The position numbers and the translations under genes are program-made. A model generated the notes under the pieces. The model worked only from the letters and a program-made list of their open reading frames with translations, was not told where the DNA came from and did not search any database. This document shows positions 19,207 to 27,751 of a stretch of 64,000 bases of DNA, in pieces (positions within the stretch are counted from its first letter, which is position 1; the number at the start of each line of letters is the position of its first letter). This DNA comes from Nocardioides zeae. GTDB taxonomy: Bacteria; Actinomycetota; Actinomycetes; Propionibacteriales; Nocardioidaceae. The stretch is taken from assembly GCF_010686755.1 (NCBI RefSeq), contig NZ_JAAGXA010000010.1:114723-178722 (forward strand), written 5' to 3'.

Positions 19207-19623
19207 GTGCCCGAGCAGCCGCTTCACTTCGTCGTCGCCGCCGTCTGTCTCCGCGACGACCGCGGTCGGCTGCTGAGCGTGCGCAAGCAGGGTACGGAGC
19301 GGTTCATGCTGCCCGGCGGCAAGCTGGAGCCCGGGGAGACGGCGCGTGACGCCGCGATCCGGGAGATCCGCGAGGAGGTCGGCGTCGAGCTGGCCGACGT
19401 CGAGCTGCTGGGGGAGTTCCACGGCGCGGCCGCGAACGAGCCGGGAGCGACCCTCGAGTCGACCGTCTTCACCGCCCGCGCCCTGGGGGAACCCGTCGCG
19501 TCTGCCGAGATCGCCGAGGTGCGGTGGGTGGACCCCGAGGACCTGCCTGTGGGCCTGCCCCTCGCCCCGCTGCTCGAGCACCAGGTCGTACCGGTGCTGC
19601 TGGGGCGGACTCCCGACGCCTGA
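19207..19623 (+). CDS. NUDIX hydrolase
   Basis: A 138-residue pyrophosphohydrolase. The full NUDIX box is present: G of GKLEPGETARDAAIREI followed by REEVGV, with the Glu residues that hold Mg2+. The opening HFVVAAVCLRDDRGRLLSVR is the usual first strand, and the substrate is not predictable. The GTG at 19207 follows a TAGCCT box (19194-19199) by 7 nt with no Shine-Dalgarno, so a leaderless mRNA is likely. It is divergent from the chlI/D riboswitch promoter. Confidence 0.92.
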   Translation: MPEQPLHFVVAAVCLRDDRGRLLSVRKQGTERFMLPGGKLEPGETARDAAIREIREEVGVELADVELLGEFHGAAANEPGATLESTVFTARALGEPVASAEIAEVRWVDPEDLPVGLPLAPLLEHQVVPVLLGRTPDA

Positions 19624-19694
19624 ACGCCGAGGGCGCCGGGACATGCTGCGCCGCCCGGCCACGGGGTGTGGGCGGGCGGCGGTGTGCCTGTCGC

Positions 19695-21176
19695 TCAGGT
19701 GGCGTCTGGTTCTCGCCCTGGCTCTGGTGGCCAGGGGCGGGTGCCGTCGGGGTCGACGAGGTAGCGCAGGCCGAGGGGGCTGGTCCAGATGACAGCGTGG
19801 GGTGGCTCGCCTCTGGTGGGGTCGGTGGGTCGGTAGGTCCAGCGTTTCCCTGTTGCCATTTCGCGGTGGGTCTTCATGCGGTGGTGGCGTCGGCAGAGGG
19901 GGAACAGGTTGCGGGTCGAGGTCTGGCCGGGTGGGCCTTGCGGGTCGTAGGGGTGGCAGTGGTCGAGGTCGGCGGTGCGTGAGCTGCGGGTGCAGTAGGG
20001 GAAGACGCAGCGGGGCCAGCGGGCTCTGACGTGGTCGGCGATCCGGTCGGGTGGGGTGTAGCCGTTGACGGCGTCGTGGTGGTTGAGGTCGATGATCGGC
20101 TTGACCGTCACTCGGGTGTCGGGCGATCCGCACCAGGACTGGACCTGCTCGACGGTCACTGCGCCGCGGGGTGCGCCTGGGGTGTCGAGGCGGGCGAGGT
20201 CGATGCCGGTCATGCCGGTGCAGGTGTCGATGCCGGGGCCGATCCCGTTGAGGGTGCCGGTGATGGCCGCGTGGTCGAGGTGGACGAACAGCACCACCTC
20301 GCGACGCGTGCGCTGAGCGCGTCGCGGCTCGGTCTCGGTCGTCCCGTCACCCGCGTCGTACTCCAAGGTCGTCACCCCGTCGCAGCGCCGTGCGATCTCG
20401 CCGAGGGCCATCGACCGGCGGATGTCGATGTTCGGGTCGCAGCCGAGCTCGCCGAGCTGGCGGGCGACGTGCGCGATGCTCCGTTCAAGGTCGAGAGCAT
20501 CCGCCAGGTCCAGGGAGCCGTGGACGTTCACCGTGCCGCGCAGCGTCCCGGTCAACGGATCGGCGTAACCGACCTCGCCCAGCTCGATCGACAGGTATCG
20601 ATCGCCGTCAGCCGCATGCCGTTCGGCTTCGGTGGTCTCGGGGTCGAACCTGGCCGCGGCCTCGGCCACCAACCGGTCGACCTCGGCACCGGTGGCCTTG
20701 CCCGCGACGTACGCGACGTGCCGGTCGACAAACCCGGCCCCGTCGAAGGTCAGGAGGCGGGTGGCTTGGGCGATCCGCCGGCCCCGCCAGACGTCGACCT
20801 CACCTGCCGCGATGCGCGCGTGGACGCGGGGGAGTCGGTAGCGCAGCTCGATCGCGTCCCCGACCAGGCGACGCGCAGCGTCGAACGAACACGCACGCGC
20901 TGCGGCGATCTCGCTGATGCAGAACTCGGCGACCACGGGCGCGCCCGGTCCGCCGAGCTCGAGGAAGTGATCCCCGGCCAGAGCCTCGGCGTACGCAGCG
21001 TCGTGCCACTCGCCCAGCGTCGTGATCGGGTCACCCACGACGGCGTCCGAGGTGTGCGCGGCAGCCCAGTCACCGACTGCGACGAACGCATCAGCCTCCG
21101 CGACACGAGCCGCGTGCGTGCGCTCGCGGACAGCGTCGATCAACGCGGTCGCTGTGGTGTGGGTCCCCCGATCCAT
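19695..21176 (-). CDS. DUF222/HNH endonuclease-like protein (13E12 family)
   Basis: A 493-residue protein of the actinobacterial DUF222 plus HNH group. The N-terminal ~330 residues carry DUF222 features (EIAAARACSFDAARRLVGDA, LPRVHARIAAGEVDVWRGRRIA). The C-terminal HNH zinc-finger nuclease motif reads CVFPYC, then DLDHCHPYDP, NLFPLCRRHHRMKTH, with the HNH His and Asn intact. The family is multi-copy in many actinobacteria and has an unclear, possibly selfish or DNA-repair role. It flanks the CRISPR relic. No intein or intron context is seen. Confidence 0.9.
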   Translation of the reverse strand: MDRGTHTTATALIDAVRERTHAARVAEADAFVAVGDWAAAHTSDAVVGDPITTLGEWHDAAYAEALAGDHFLELGGPGAPVVAEFCISEIAAARACSFDAARRLVGDAIELRYRLPRVHARIAAGEVDVWRGRRIAQATRLLTFDGAGFVDRHVAYVAGKATGAEVDRLVAEAAARFDPETTEAERHAADGDRYLSIELGEVGYADPLTGTLRGTVNVHGSLDLADALDLERSIAHVARQLGELGCDPNIDIRRSMALGEIARRCDGVTTLEYDAGDGTTETEPRRAQRTRREVVLFVHLDHAAITGTLNGIGPGIDTCTGMTGIDLARLDTPGAPRGAVTVEQVQSWCGSPDTRVTVKPIIDLNHHDAVNGYTPPDRIADHVRARWPRCVFPYCTRSSRTADLDHCHPYDPQGPPGQTSTRNLFPLCRRHHRMKTHREMATGKRWTYRPTDPTRGEPPHAVIWTSPLGLRYLVDPDGTRPWPPEPGREPDAT

Positions 21177-21335
21177 GGCGCTTACTCTAGTCGAACGGAC
21201 GTGCGATCACCACCTCTGAATGGTGATCTGTGGATGAGTCGACGGAGTGGTGGCGGGTGAGCAGACGGCCTCTGGCCGGCGCGGCGTGTCGAGCGGGGGT
21301 ACCCCGCATGCGGGGGAAGCGCGCGACCCCCGCGG

Positions 21336-21449
21336 GGTTCATCCCCGCACGAGCGGGGAGCACCACTTCGCCTACGTCCGCCCCGCGCCGTACGTGACAA
21401 CTCGACCCCGACCGGCCCCTCGGCTCATCCCCGCACGAGCGGGGAGCAC
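21336..21449 (-). CRISPR. Relic of a type I-E CRISPR array (two repeats)
   Basis: Two near-identical 28-bp units at 21336-21363 and 21422-21449 read, on the minus strand, GTGCTCCCCGCTCGTG followed by CGGGGATGAACC or CGGGGATGAGCC. This is the repeat type of actinobacterial I-E systems. The start-to-start distance is 86 nt rather than ~61, so the 58-nt interval is not a normal spacer; it contains GTACGTGACAACTCG, also found in the 11.4 kb hairpin. No cas gene is in the window. The whole 21177-21575 interval holds no supported gene. Confidence 0.7.
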
Positions 21450-21575
21450 ACTTGCTGACCTGCGGATTGTCGCAGCGATGCTCGTCCTCGGTATCACTTC
21501 GGCACACGCTTACCCCGGAATCGTCCCGAGCCCCACCATCATCACTTCTGACTCAGTCGGCGAACCCGTCGCGCC

Positions 21576-22859
21576 TCAAGGCCCCGGCGCCGCGCCGTAC
21601 ACCCCGAGCCGCGCGCGTACCGCCGCGGTGATGGTCTCGACCGCGGGGCGCGCGGCGACGTCGGCGGCGATCGTCCGGGCGGCCGCGGCGTACCCCGGTT
21701 CCTCCAGCACCCGCAGCACCGCCTCCGCCAACCGCGCCGGACGCTCCAGCCGCACCGCGACACCCGCGTCGACGAGCCGCACGGCGTGGTCCGGCTGGTC
21801 GTAGTCGACCGGCCACACCACCGCCGGCAGGCCCGCGGCGAGCGTGTGGCCGAGCACGCCCGAGCCACCGTGGTGGACGACGGCGTCGAAGCGCGCGAGG
21901 TCGCGCGCGTAGTCAACGAGGTCGTGCACCACCAGCCCGTCGGGCAGCGAGGTGCCCACCGGCAGCGACGCCCCCGCCCGCCCCAGGCTCAGGTGGAGCT
22001 CCACACCTCGCGGGGCCAGCACGGACGCAGCCCGCGCAGCAGCCGCCACCAACGCTCCCCGGTGCCACGCCACGTGCGTCCCGGCCGTCACCAGCACGTG
22101 CCGCCGGCCGGGCGCCAACCCGGGAGGGTGGGCCGAGGACGGCGGCGTGAACAGCACCGGTCCCACGTACCGCACCGCGGCCGGCAGCGCCCGCGGGTAC
22201 TCGATCCCCTCCGGCACCAGTGCCAGCACCCGCTCGGTGGAGTAGATGGCCTCCGACCCGTCGGCCCGGTAGAGCGACCGCAGCCCGATGTCGTCCAGCC
22301 GCGCCCCCGCCAGCCGCGGCGCCGCGCGCTTGAAGCCCCGCACGAACCGCCGACCACCCGCGTCCCGCAGTCGGCCGAGGGGTCCGCGTCCCGGGCGCCA
22401 CCCGCCGACGTACGACGGCGGGCCGCTCCGCGCCTCGATCGCGCAGGGGGAGGGATGCGTCGTCCACCACGGCAGGCCGAGGGCGTCGGCGGTCGGCCCG
22501 ACCGCGGCCATCGTGAAGTCGGCGAGCACGAGGTCGGGCGGATCGGCGCGCCACACCTCCCGCAGCTCGGCGGCGAGCCGCACCTGCAGCGCCGCCGTCG
22601 CCCGGAGCTGACGGACGAGGAGACGGGGGTTGCTGCCGACGCGGTACGGCGGGTCGACGACCTCCGCGACCTCGGCGTCCGCGCCGGCCAGGAGCTCGAC
22701 CCCGACCGCCCCCGTCAGGGCGACCGCAGGCAGGGCGGCTGCCGTGCTCAGCACCCGCACCTCGAGGTCCGGCTCCCGCACGAGCCGCGCCGCGATGCCC
22801 AGCACGGGGTGCAGGTGCCCGGCCATCGGCGGCGCGACCAGGTCCACCCGGGCGCTCAC
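21576..22859 (-). CDS. UGT/MGT-like glycosyltransferase (GT1 family)
   Basis: A 427-residue GT-B glycosyltransferase. The N-terminus (VDLVAPPMAGHLHPVLGIA) has the acceptor-domain Gly-His typical of GT1 enzymes. The C-terminal donor domain has the nucleotide-sugar site VVHHGGSGVLGHTLAAGLP and PVDYDQPDHAVRLVDAGVAV, close to the antibiotic/macrolide and glycolipid glucosyltransferase signature. The start is GTG at 22859, overlapping the previous stop in GTGA. As last gene of the seven-gene cluster it probably glycosylates the cluster's lipid or polyketide-like product; the acceptor is unknown. Confidence 0.87.
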   Translation of the reverse strand: MSARVDLVAPPMAGHLHPVLGIAARLVREPDLEVRVLSTAAALPAVALTGAVGVELLAGADAEVAEVVDPPYRVGSNPRLLVRQLRATAALQVRLAAELREVWRADPPDLVLADFTMAAVGPTADALGLPWWTTHPSPCAIEARSGPPSYVGGWRPGRGPLGRLRDAGGRRFVRGFKRAAPRLAGARLDDIGLRSLYRADGSEAIYSTERVLALVPEGIEYPRALPAAVRYVGPVLFTPPSSAHPPGLAPGRRHVLVTAGTHVAWHRGALVAAAARAASVLAPRGVELHLSLGRAGASLPVGTSLPDGLVVHDLVDYARDLARFDAVVHHGGSGVLGHTLAAGLPAVVWPVDYDQPDHAVRLVDAGVAVRLERPARLAEAVLRVLEEPGYAAAARTIAADVAARPAVETITAAVRARLGVYGAAPGP

Positions 22860-23425
22860 CGTGCACCCCCGGAGCGGGGCAGCAGCTCCGCCACCACCTC
22901 CCGGCACACCGCCAGCAGCTCCGGCGCCGCCAGGTAGTCGAGGTGGCCGGCCTCGACCTCGACGTCCGCGGCCCACCAGCGGGCGAGCCAGTCGTGGCGG
23001 CTCGCCACCCGCACGGTCCGGCAGGCCGGCGGCCGCGTCGCGACCGGCCCGTAGGCCACGACCACGACCCGCGCCAGCACGTCGTGCGGGAGATCGAGGC
23101 GGCCCAGCAGGTCCAGTCCGATGCTCCCCGCGAGCACGAGCGTCCGGTCGGCCTCCCGGAGCCGGGCCTCGACCCGAGCCCGATGCGCCGACGACCACCT
23201 CGGCAGCCGGATCCGCACGGCCAGCACCAGGTGGCGCAGGCTCGCCAACCACAGCGGTACGGCGCGGTGCGGCGCCAGCCCCGCGTCGTACGGGAAGTTC
23301 CACGGCACCGCCACCCCGTCCGGCAGGTCGAGCGCGTCGAGGAACGCCTGCTGCTCGGGCGACAGCGCGCAGCTGCGGGGATCGCTCTGCCCCGTGCAGA
23401 ACAGCACCTGCAGGGGCACGCTCAT
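22856..23425 (-). CDS. Uncharacterised 189-residue cluster protein
   Basis: I do not recognise this family. The protein has an alpha/beta pattern: VPLQVLFCTGQSD at the start, VPWNFPYDAGLAPHRAVPLW, a strand-turn TLVLAGSIGLDLLG in the middle, RVVVVAYGPVA, and a late Asp/His (VEAGHLDYLAAPELL). The GSIGLD turn and a C-terminal HLDYL are reminiscent of a small alpha/beta-hydrolase or esterase core, but the nucleophile is not certain. There is no signal peptide. It overlaps the GT2 gene by 4 nt and the UGT gene by 4 nt, so it is an obligate part of the cluster. Confidence 0.65.
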   Translation of the reverse strand: MSVPLQVLFCTGQSDPRSCALSPEQQAFLDALDLPDGVAVPWNFPYDAGLAPHRAVPLWLASLRHLVLAVRIRLPRWSSAHRARVEARLREADRTLVLAGSIGLDLLGRLDLPHDVLARVVVVAYGPVATRPPACRTVRVASRHDWLARWWAADVEVEAGHLDYLAAPELLAVCREVVAELLPRSGGAR

Positions 23426-24570
23426 GCGTCGCGGAAGTCGTCGTCGGCGCGCACGCGGTAGGTGCGCGTCCGCCACCGGATCGTGGGGCGCACGGCGCCG
23501 TGCACGAGGTGGAGCGGCTGCACGAGCTCGGCCACCACGGACGCGACGGGCCGGTGGAGCACCCGCCCGTGGATCCTCCGCTGCAGGCTCCGCAGCAGGA
23601 ACCCCCGCGCTGCCAGCACCGCGAGGGCCCCCAGCGGCCGACGCCGTCGCACGGCGTCGCCGAGCACGATCGCCAGCAGCGTCGGGTGGAGCCCGTGGAG
23701 CACCGTGATAGCCGCGGCCGTCGCCGGCGGCTGCCGCCGCAGCAGGAGCGTGGCGAAGAGCATCCAGCGGTGCATGAGCGCGACGTAGTGCCGCGGACCG
23801 TCGACCGTCGTCGTGATCCACTGCGGCGCGGCCGTCTGGCAGATCGAGCCGCCGCTGCCCAGCACGAGCCGGGCCAGCGCGAGGTCGTCGGTGAGCGCGT
23901 GCGCGATGGGCGCGAACCCGCCCAGCGCGCGCAGGTCGTCGACGCGCATCGCCCACGTCATGCCGTTGATGGTGACGGGCGGCAGCGTCAGGTAGGTCGT
24001 CGCGGCGTTGGCGTCGACGAACTGGTCGACGAGCGCCGCCCACGGCGTCGCCCCGCGCAGGTAGCCCGGCAGCCCCGTCGCGATCGTCGCCCGCTCCAGG
24101 CCGTCGAGCAGCGCTCCGAGGCTCGCGGCCGGCAGCCGCGTGTCGTCGTCGAGGGCGAGGAGCACCTCGTCGTCGGCGCACCCGTCGAGCGCGACCTGCA
24201 GCTTCGCGAGCTTCGGGTTCGTGCGCTCGGGGGTGACCGGGCACGTCACCACCTCGATCCGGGTGGCCCCTGCGGGGACCGCCTGCGCCGCCTGCGCCGC
24301 CAGCCGCTCCGCGACCGCCCGGCCCTCCGGGTCGTCCTCGTCCACGAGCCACACGAACCGCACGCCGTCGAGCGCCAGCAGGTTGTCGCGCAGCGCGTCC
24401 TCGAGGCCGGGGTCGCCCGACAGGATCGGCTGCGCCACCACGACGCGGGCCGACTCGGAGCGTGCGGGCACCCGCGGTCCGGGCACGGCCCGCGCCGTGC
24501 GCAGCGCCCACGCCGCCTTGCCGCCCTGGAGGGCCAGGTACCCGGCGGCCGCCGCCGTCCCGACCCTCAC
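23422..24570 (-). CDS. Family 2 glycosyltransferase, ceramide-glucosyltransferase-like
   Basis: A 382-residue membrane-associated GT2. A hydrophobic N-terminus (residues 5-25) is followed by a GT-A core: VVAQPILSG, VWLVDEDDPEG, NPKLAKLQ, the DDD at 141-143 in LALDDDTRLP, TDDLALARLVLGSGG and a C-terminal basic RGFLLRSLQRRIHGR that replaces the QxxRW motif of ceramide glucosyltransferases (HpnI-like). Further hydrophobic segments lie around residues 270-310. The start is GTG at 24570, overlapping the epimerase stop in GTGA. It likely adds a sugar to a lipid acceptor at the membrane. Confidence 0.82.
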   Translation of the reverse strand: MRVGTAAAAGYLALQGGKAAWALRTARAVPGPRVPARSESARVVVAQPILSGDPGLEDALRDNLLALDGVRFVWLVDEDDPEGRAVAERLAAQAAQAVPAGATRIEVVTCPVTPERTNPKLAKLQVALDGCADDEVLLALDDDTRLPAASLGALLDGLERATIATGLPGYLRGATPWAALVDQFVDANAATTYLTLPPVTINGMTWAMRVDDLRALGGFAPIAHALTDDLALARLVLGSGGSICQTAAPQWITTTVDGPRHYVALMHRWMLFATLLLRRQPPATAAAITVLHGLHPTLLAIVLGDAVRRRRPLGALAVLAARGFLLRSLQRRIHGRVLHRPVASVVAELVQPLHLVHGAVRPTIRWRTRTYRVRADDDFRDA

Positions 24571-25547
24571 GCGCCCTCCCGTTCCCACTCGGCGCGCTGC
24601 CACGCGACGAACTCCTCGATGCCCTCGGCCACCGACACCCTCGGCGGGCCGAGGTCGCGCAGCATCTTGTCGGGCACGAACGTCTTCGACCAGGTGAGCA
24701 CCCCGACGCCGTACGGCGTGATCGGGGGCTCGCCGGGCAGCCGCGCCACCCTCCAGAGCGCCTCGAGCGCGCGGGCTGCGCGCATCGCGGAGCGGATGCT
24801 CACGCGTCGCGTCGGCGGCTCGAGCCCGAGCCGCTCGACGACCTCGGTGAGCACCGACTGCATCTCGACGGGCTCCGCGTTCGTCAGGTGGTAGACGCCC
24901 CCCAGGTCGTCGCGCTCGGCGAGCAGGAGGAGGTGGTCGGCGAGGTTGTCGACGTAGATCACGTCGCCCACCGCGGGCGTCTCCCGGCCGGTCAGCAGCG
25001 GCAGCCGCCCGGCCCTCGCCGCCGCGAGGATGCGGGGGAACAGCACCGTGTCGCCCGGCCCGAAGACCGCGCGGGGGCGGGCGACCACCCACGACCCCTC
25101 GTACTCCGCCACGACCTCCTCCGACGCCGCCTTCGTGCGGGCGTAGTCGTTCGCGAAGGGCGGCCCCACCGGGGACTCCTCGGTGAGGTCCAGCTGGTCG
25201 CCGTCGCGGTACAGCACCGAGCTCGACGACACGTGCACGAGCCGCGGACGCCCCCACGAGCGGGCGCACCAGTCGACGACCGTCCGTGTCGCCGTGACGT
25301 TGTCGGCCTCGAACTCCCGACGGCGGGCGTACGGCGTGGCCCGCGCCGCGCAGTGCACCACGGCCTCCGGCCGCCAGGGCAGGGTCGGGGGCTCCTCGCC
25401 GTGGGCGCGCCCGAGGTCGACGCTCAGGTAGCCCTCCGCGTCGAGCCGGCGTCGGCCGATGCCGACCACGTCGTGCCCCGCCGCGCGAGCGAGCTCCGCC
25501 AACCGCCCGCCGACGAAGCCCGAGGCCCCCGTCACCACGATCCTCAT
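24567..25547 (-). CDS. NAD(P)-dependent epimerase/dehydratase (extended SDR)
   Basis: A 326-residue extended short-chain dehydrogenase. The Rossmann motif VTGASGFVGG lies at residues 5-14, Ser at VHVSSSSVLY, and the catalytic YARTK at 135-139. GDVIYVDNLADHLLLL and VYHLTNAEPV follow the pattern of 3beta-hydroxysteroid-dehydrogenase/OleD-like and NDP-sugar enzymes. It could reduce the beta-keto product of the neighbouring KAS III, as OleD does in olefin clusters, or modify a sugar; both are inference. ATG at 25547 overlaps the ligase stop by 4 nt. Confidence 0.86.
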   Translation of the reverse strand: MRIVVTGASGFVGGRLAELARAAGHDVVGIGRRRLDAEGYLSVDLGRAHGEEPPTLPWRPEAVVHCAARATPYARRREFEADNVTATRTVVDWCARSWGRPRLVHVSSSSVLYRDGDQLDLTEESPVGPPFANDYARTKAASEEVVAEYEGSWVVARPRAVFGPGDTVLFPRILAAARAGRLPLLTGRETPAVGDVIYVDNLADHLLLLAERDDLGGVYHLTNAEPVEMQSVLTEVVERLGLEPPTRRVSIRSAMRAARALEALWRVARLPGEPPITPYGVGVLTWSKTFVPDKMLRDLGPPRVSVAEGIEEFVAWQRAEWEREGA

Positions 25548-26857
25548 CCGTCCCCCTCGCTCACACGCTTGATCCGTCGTCGCTTCGCCGTCGGGTCCTC
25601 GGTCGGCCACGGCATCGCCACGACCTCCGGGGACCGAGCACCGAGCCGCTCCGCGAGCCGCCCGACCTCGGCCGCCACCGCGGGCAGCCGCTCGGGCCGC
25701 CGCAGCGCCACCCGCCACTGCCGTCCGTGCTGCTCCACGCGGTGGTCGCCGAGGTCGCCCGCCAGGGCGAGCGCGTGGCGCAGCACGTCCGGATACACCG
25801 GTACGGCGCGGGGCCGGCCCCCGTCGTCCCCGTCGTCCCCGTCGTCCCCGTCGGCCGCGCGGAGCGTCAGCACGTCGTCGGCCCGTCCCAGCACCTCGGT
25901 GATCGTGCGACCCGGCCGGCCGCACGGGCACGGGCCGGGCGCCGCGACGAGCACGTCGTCGAGCCGGTGGCGCACCACGAGCTGCGTGGTGCGGGTGAAG
26001 TCGGTGACGACCGGGTGGAACCTGCGGTGGTCGAGCCACGCAGGCTCGACGTGCACGTGGCCCTCGTTGAGGTGGAGCCGACCGGCGCGGCAGCTCGTGG
26101 CCAGCAGGCCCTCCGTCGCCTGGTAGATCTGCTCGACCGGCCGACCGAAGGTCGCCCGCACGACGGCCTCGTCCTCCTCATCGAGGGTCTCGGCGACGGA
26201 GACGACCTGCAGCGGTGCGACGCCCTCCGTCGGGCCCGTGCGCTCGGCGATCGCCCGCAGCACGCTGGCGGGCGCGACGAGCACGTCGACGCCGACGAGC
26301 GCGGGCAGGTGCTCCTCCAGCGGTGCGCGCAGGTCGTGCCACGAGAAGTGGACCCGGCGGCTGGCGAGCGTCTGGTAGAGGTTCGAGTCGGCCCGGAGGA
26401 ACAGCGCCACCCGCAGCGGGCGCCGCGCGATCGTGCGCAGCGAGGCCGGCGCGAGCACCTGGCCCATGAGGATGCCCGCCCACAGCTGCCGCTCCTCGGG
26501 GGAGACGAGGAAGACGCCGCGCGTGCCGGACGTCCCGGAGGAGAGCCCGACGGTGACGTCGTGCGGGAGGGTCGGGGCGAAGTCGCGCGACCGCTCGGCG
26601 GCCTCGGCCACCGCGAGAGCGTCCTCCAGCGCGATCCCGTGCCGGTTGAACGCCGCGAAGTCCGCGAGCACCTCGGCCTTGGTGACGACGGGCAGGTCGG
26701 CGAGCGGTCGGCCCGCCCAGGGCCGGTAGAACGACGCCCGCGGCACGTCGCGCCGCAGGAAGGTCGCGAGCCCGCGTGCCCGGGCCGCGTCGTGGTGGCG
26801 GGGCAGCCACCAGCGCTCGCGGGCCAGGGCCGCGAGGGTCGCCGGCGAGGCGCCCAC
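25544..26857 (-). CDS. F390 synthetase-related / PaaK-like adenylate-forming enzyme
   Basis: A 437-residue member of the PaaK/coenzyme F390 synthetase branch of adenylating enzymes. The ATP-phosphate loop reads LSSGTSGTRG (105-114), followed by YQATEGLLATSC (the aromatic-Glu-Gly motif), and a Cys pair in PGPCPCGRPGRTI with the late Asp of GRADDVL. The N-terminal FYRPWAGRPLADLPVVTKAE is typical of the group. A run GDDGDDGDDGG lies in the small-domain hinge (residues ~335-347), caused by a GTCCCC repeat. It probably activates an acyl or aryl acid for the cluster. The ATG at 26857 sits right beside the MBL gene stop. Confidence 0.82.
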   Translation of the reverse strand: MGASPATLAALARERWWLPRHHDAARARGLATFLRRDVPRASFYRPWAGRPLADLPVVTKAEVLADFAAFNRHGIALEDALAVAEAAERSRDFAPTLPHDVTVGLSSGTSGTRGVFLVSPEERQLWAGILMGQVLAPASLRTIARRPLRVALFLRADSNLYQTLASRRVHFSWHDLRAPLEEHLPALVGVDVLVAPASVLRAIAERTGPTEGVAPLQVVSVAETLDEEDEAVVRATFGRPVEQIYQATEGLLATSCRAGRLHLNEGHVHVEPAWLDHRRFHPVVTDFTRTTQLVVRHRLDDVLVAAPGPCPCGRPGRTITEVLGRADDVLTLRAADGDDGDDGDDGGRPRAVPVYPDVLRHALALAGDLGDHRVEQHGRQWRVALRRPERLPAVAAEVGRLAERLGARSPEVVAMPWPTEDPTAKRRRIKRVSEGDG

Positions 26858-27751
26858 CTAGCGGGCGCTCCGGTCGGCGCGGGCGGTCCACGCGGCGTAC
26901 CCGTCCGGACAGTGCGCCGGGAGCACCAGCAGCCCCGCGTCGGCGTGGGCGCGGTGGAGCCGGTGCAGGTCGCCGAGGGTGCCGAGGGCGGCGGTCCAGT
27001 CGTCGAACGCGACGCCGGCGAGCCGCGACGGCGGGACGTCCTCGACCACGGCGCGGGTGGACCAGGCAGCGTCGCCGGCGAGCAGCACGGGGGAGCCGTC
27101 CTGGGCCGTGAGGACCACCCCGAGGTGGCCCGGCATGTGGCCGGGCAGGTCGACCGCGACGAGGCTGCGGTCGCCGAGGAGATCCCAGCCGCGGAGCGTG
27201 GCGGCCCCCTCCAGCACCAGCGGCGTCGCCGACTCCACCGTCGCGACCCGGTCGTCGAGGTCGTCGGGCAGCAGGCCGGGGAGCAGGCCGTGGCGCGTCG
27301 CCGCCAGCCGCGACAGGGACCGCACCTGCCGGAGGCCTGCCGCTCCGCAGTGGATCCGCGCGGCCGGGTAGTCGCGCAGACCGGCGACGTGGTCGCCGTG
27401 GAAGTGCGTCACCACCACCCGTCGGACGTCGCCGGGATGGATCCCGCGGGCCGCGAGCTGGCGGGGCAGCTCCTCGTCGGACGGCAGGGTGACCGGCAGC
27501 AGCGCGCCGTACAGCCGCTCGGGGAGCCGCGCCGTCGCGGTGCGGAAGTGCGACGCGTAGCCGGTGTCGACGAGGGTCCAGCCGAGCTCCGGGCGGTCCA
27601 CGTGGCGGACCAGCGCCGCGTACGACGGGAACTCGATCATCCGCCGACGCCCGTCACGGTGCGCCAGCGCGTCGAGCTGGCGGCAGTGTCCGACGCGCAG
27701 GAGGTGCAGCTCGACCCGCGGCTGGTCGGCCAGCAGGTCGGTCAGTAGCAC
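26858..27751 (-). CDS. MBL-fold metallo-hydrolase
   Basis: A 297-residue metallo-beta-lactamase-fold hydrolase. The zinc motif THFHGDH gives HxHxDH at 116-121, with later ligands in VDLPGHMPGHLG and LLAGDAAWS. It resembles the lactonase/glyoxalase-II-like branch, so it may cleave a thioester or lactone intermediate. I place the start at GTG 27751, 10 nt inside the end of the KAS III gene; the alternative MIEFPSY start 37 codons later would remove the strand that begins the fold. It is followed directly by the ligase gene. Confidence 0.8.
   Translation of the reverse strand: MLLTDLLADQPRVELHLLRVGHCRQLDALAHRDGRRRMIEFPSYAALVRHVDRPELGWTLVDTGYASHFRTATARLPERLYGALLPVTLPSDEELPRQLAARGIHPGDVRRVVVTHFHGDHVAGLRDYPAARIHCGAAGLRQVRSLSRLAATRHGLLPGLLPDDLDDRVATVESATPLVLEGAATLRGWDLLGDRSLVAVDLPGHMPGHLGVVLTAQDGSPVLLAGDAAWSTRAVVEDVPPSRLAGVAFDDWTAALGTLGDLHRLHRAHADAGLLVLPAHCPDGYAAWTARADRSAR

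Noticed and set aside
21295..21322. Possible third CRISPR repeat (GTACCCCGCATGCGGGGG)
   Set aside because: Only weakly similar and just 13 nt from the next repeat, so it is not an array unit with a spacer; left out of the CRISPR span.
21187..21507. Minus-strand frame with PRSCGDEP and LPARAGMNP
   Set aside because: These peptides are the translation of I-E CRISPR repeats, not a protein.
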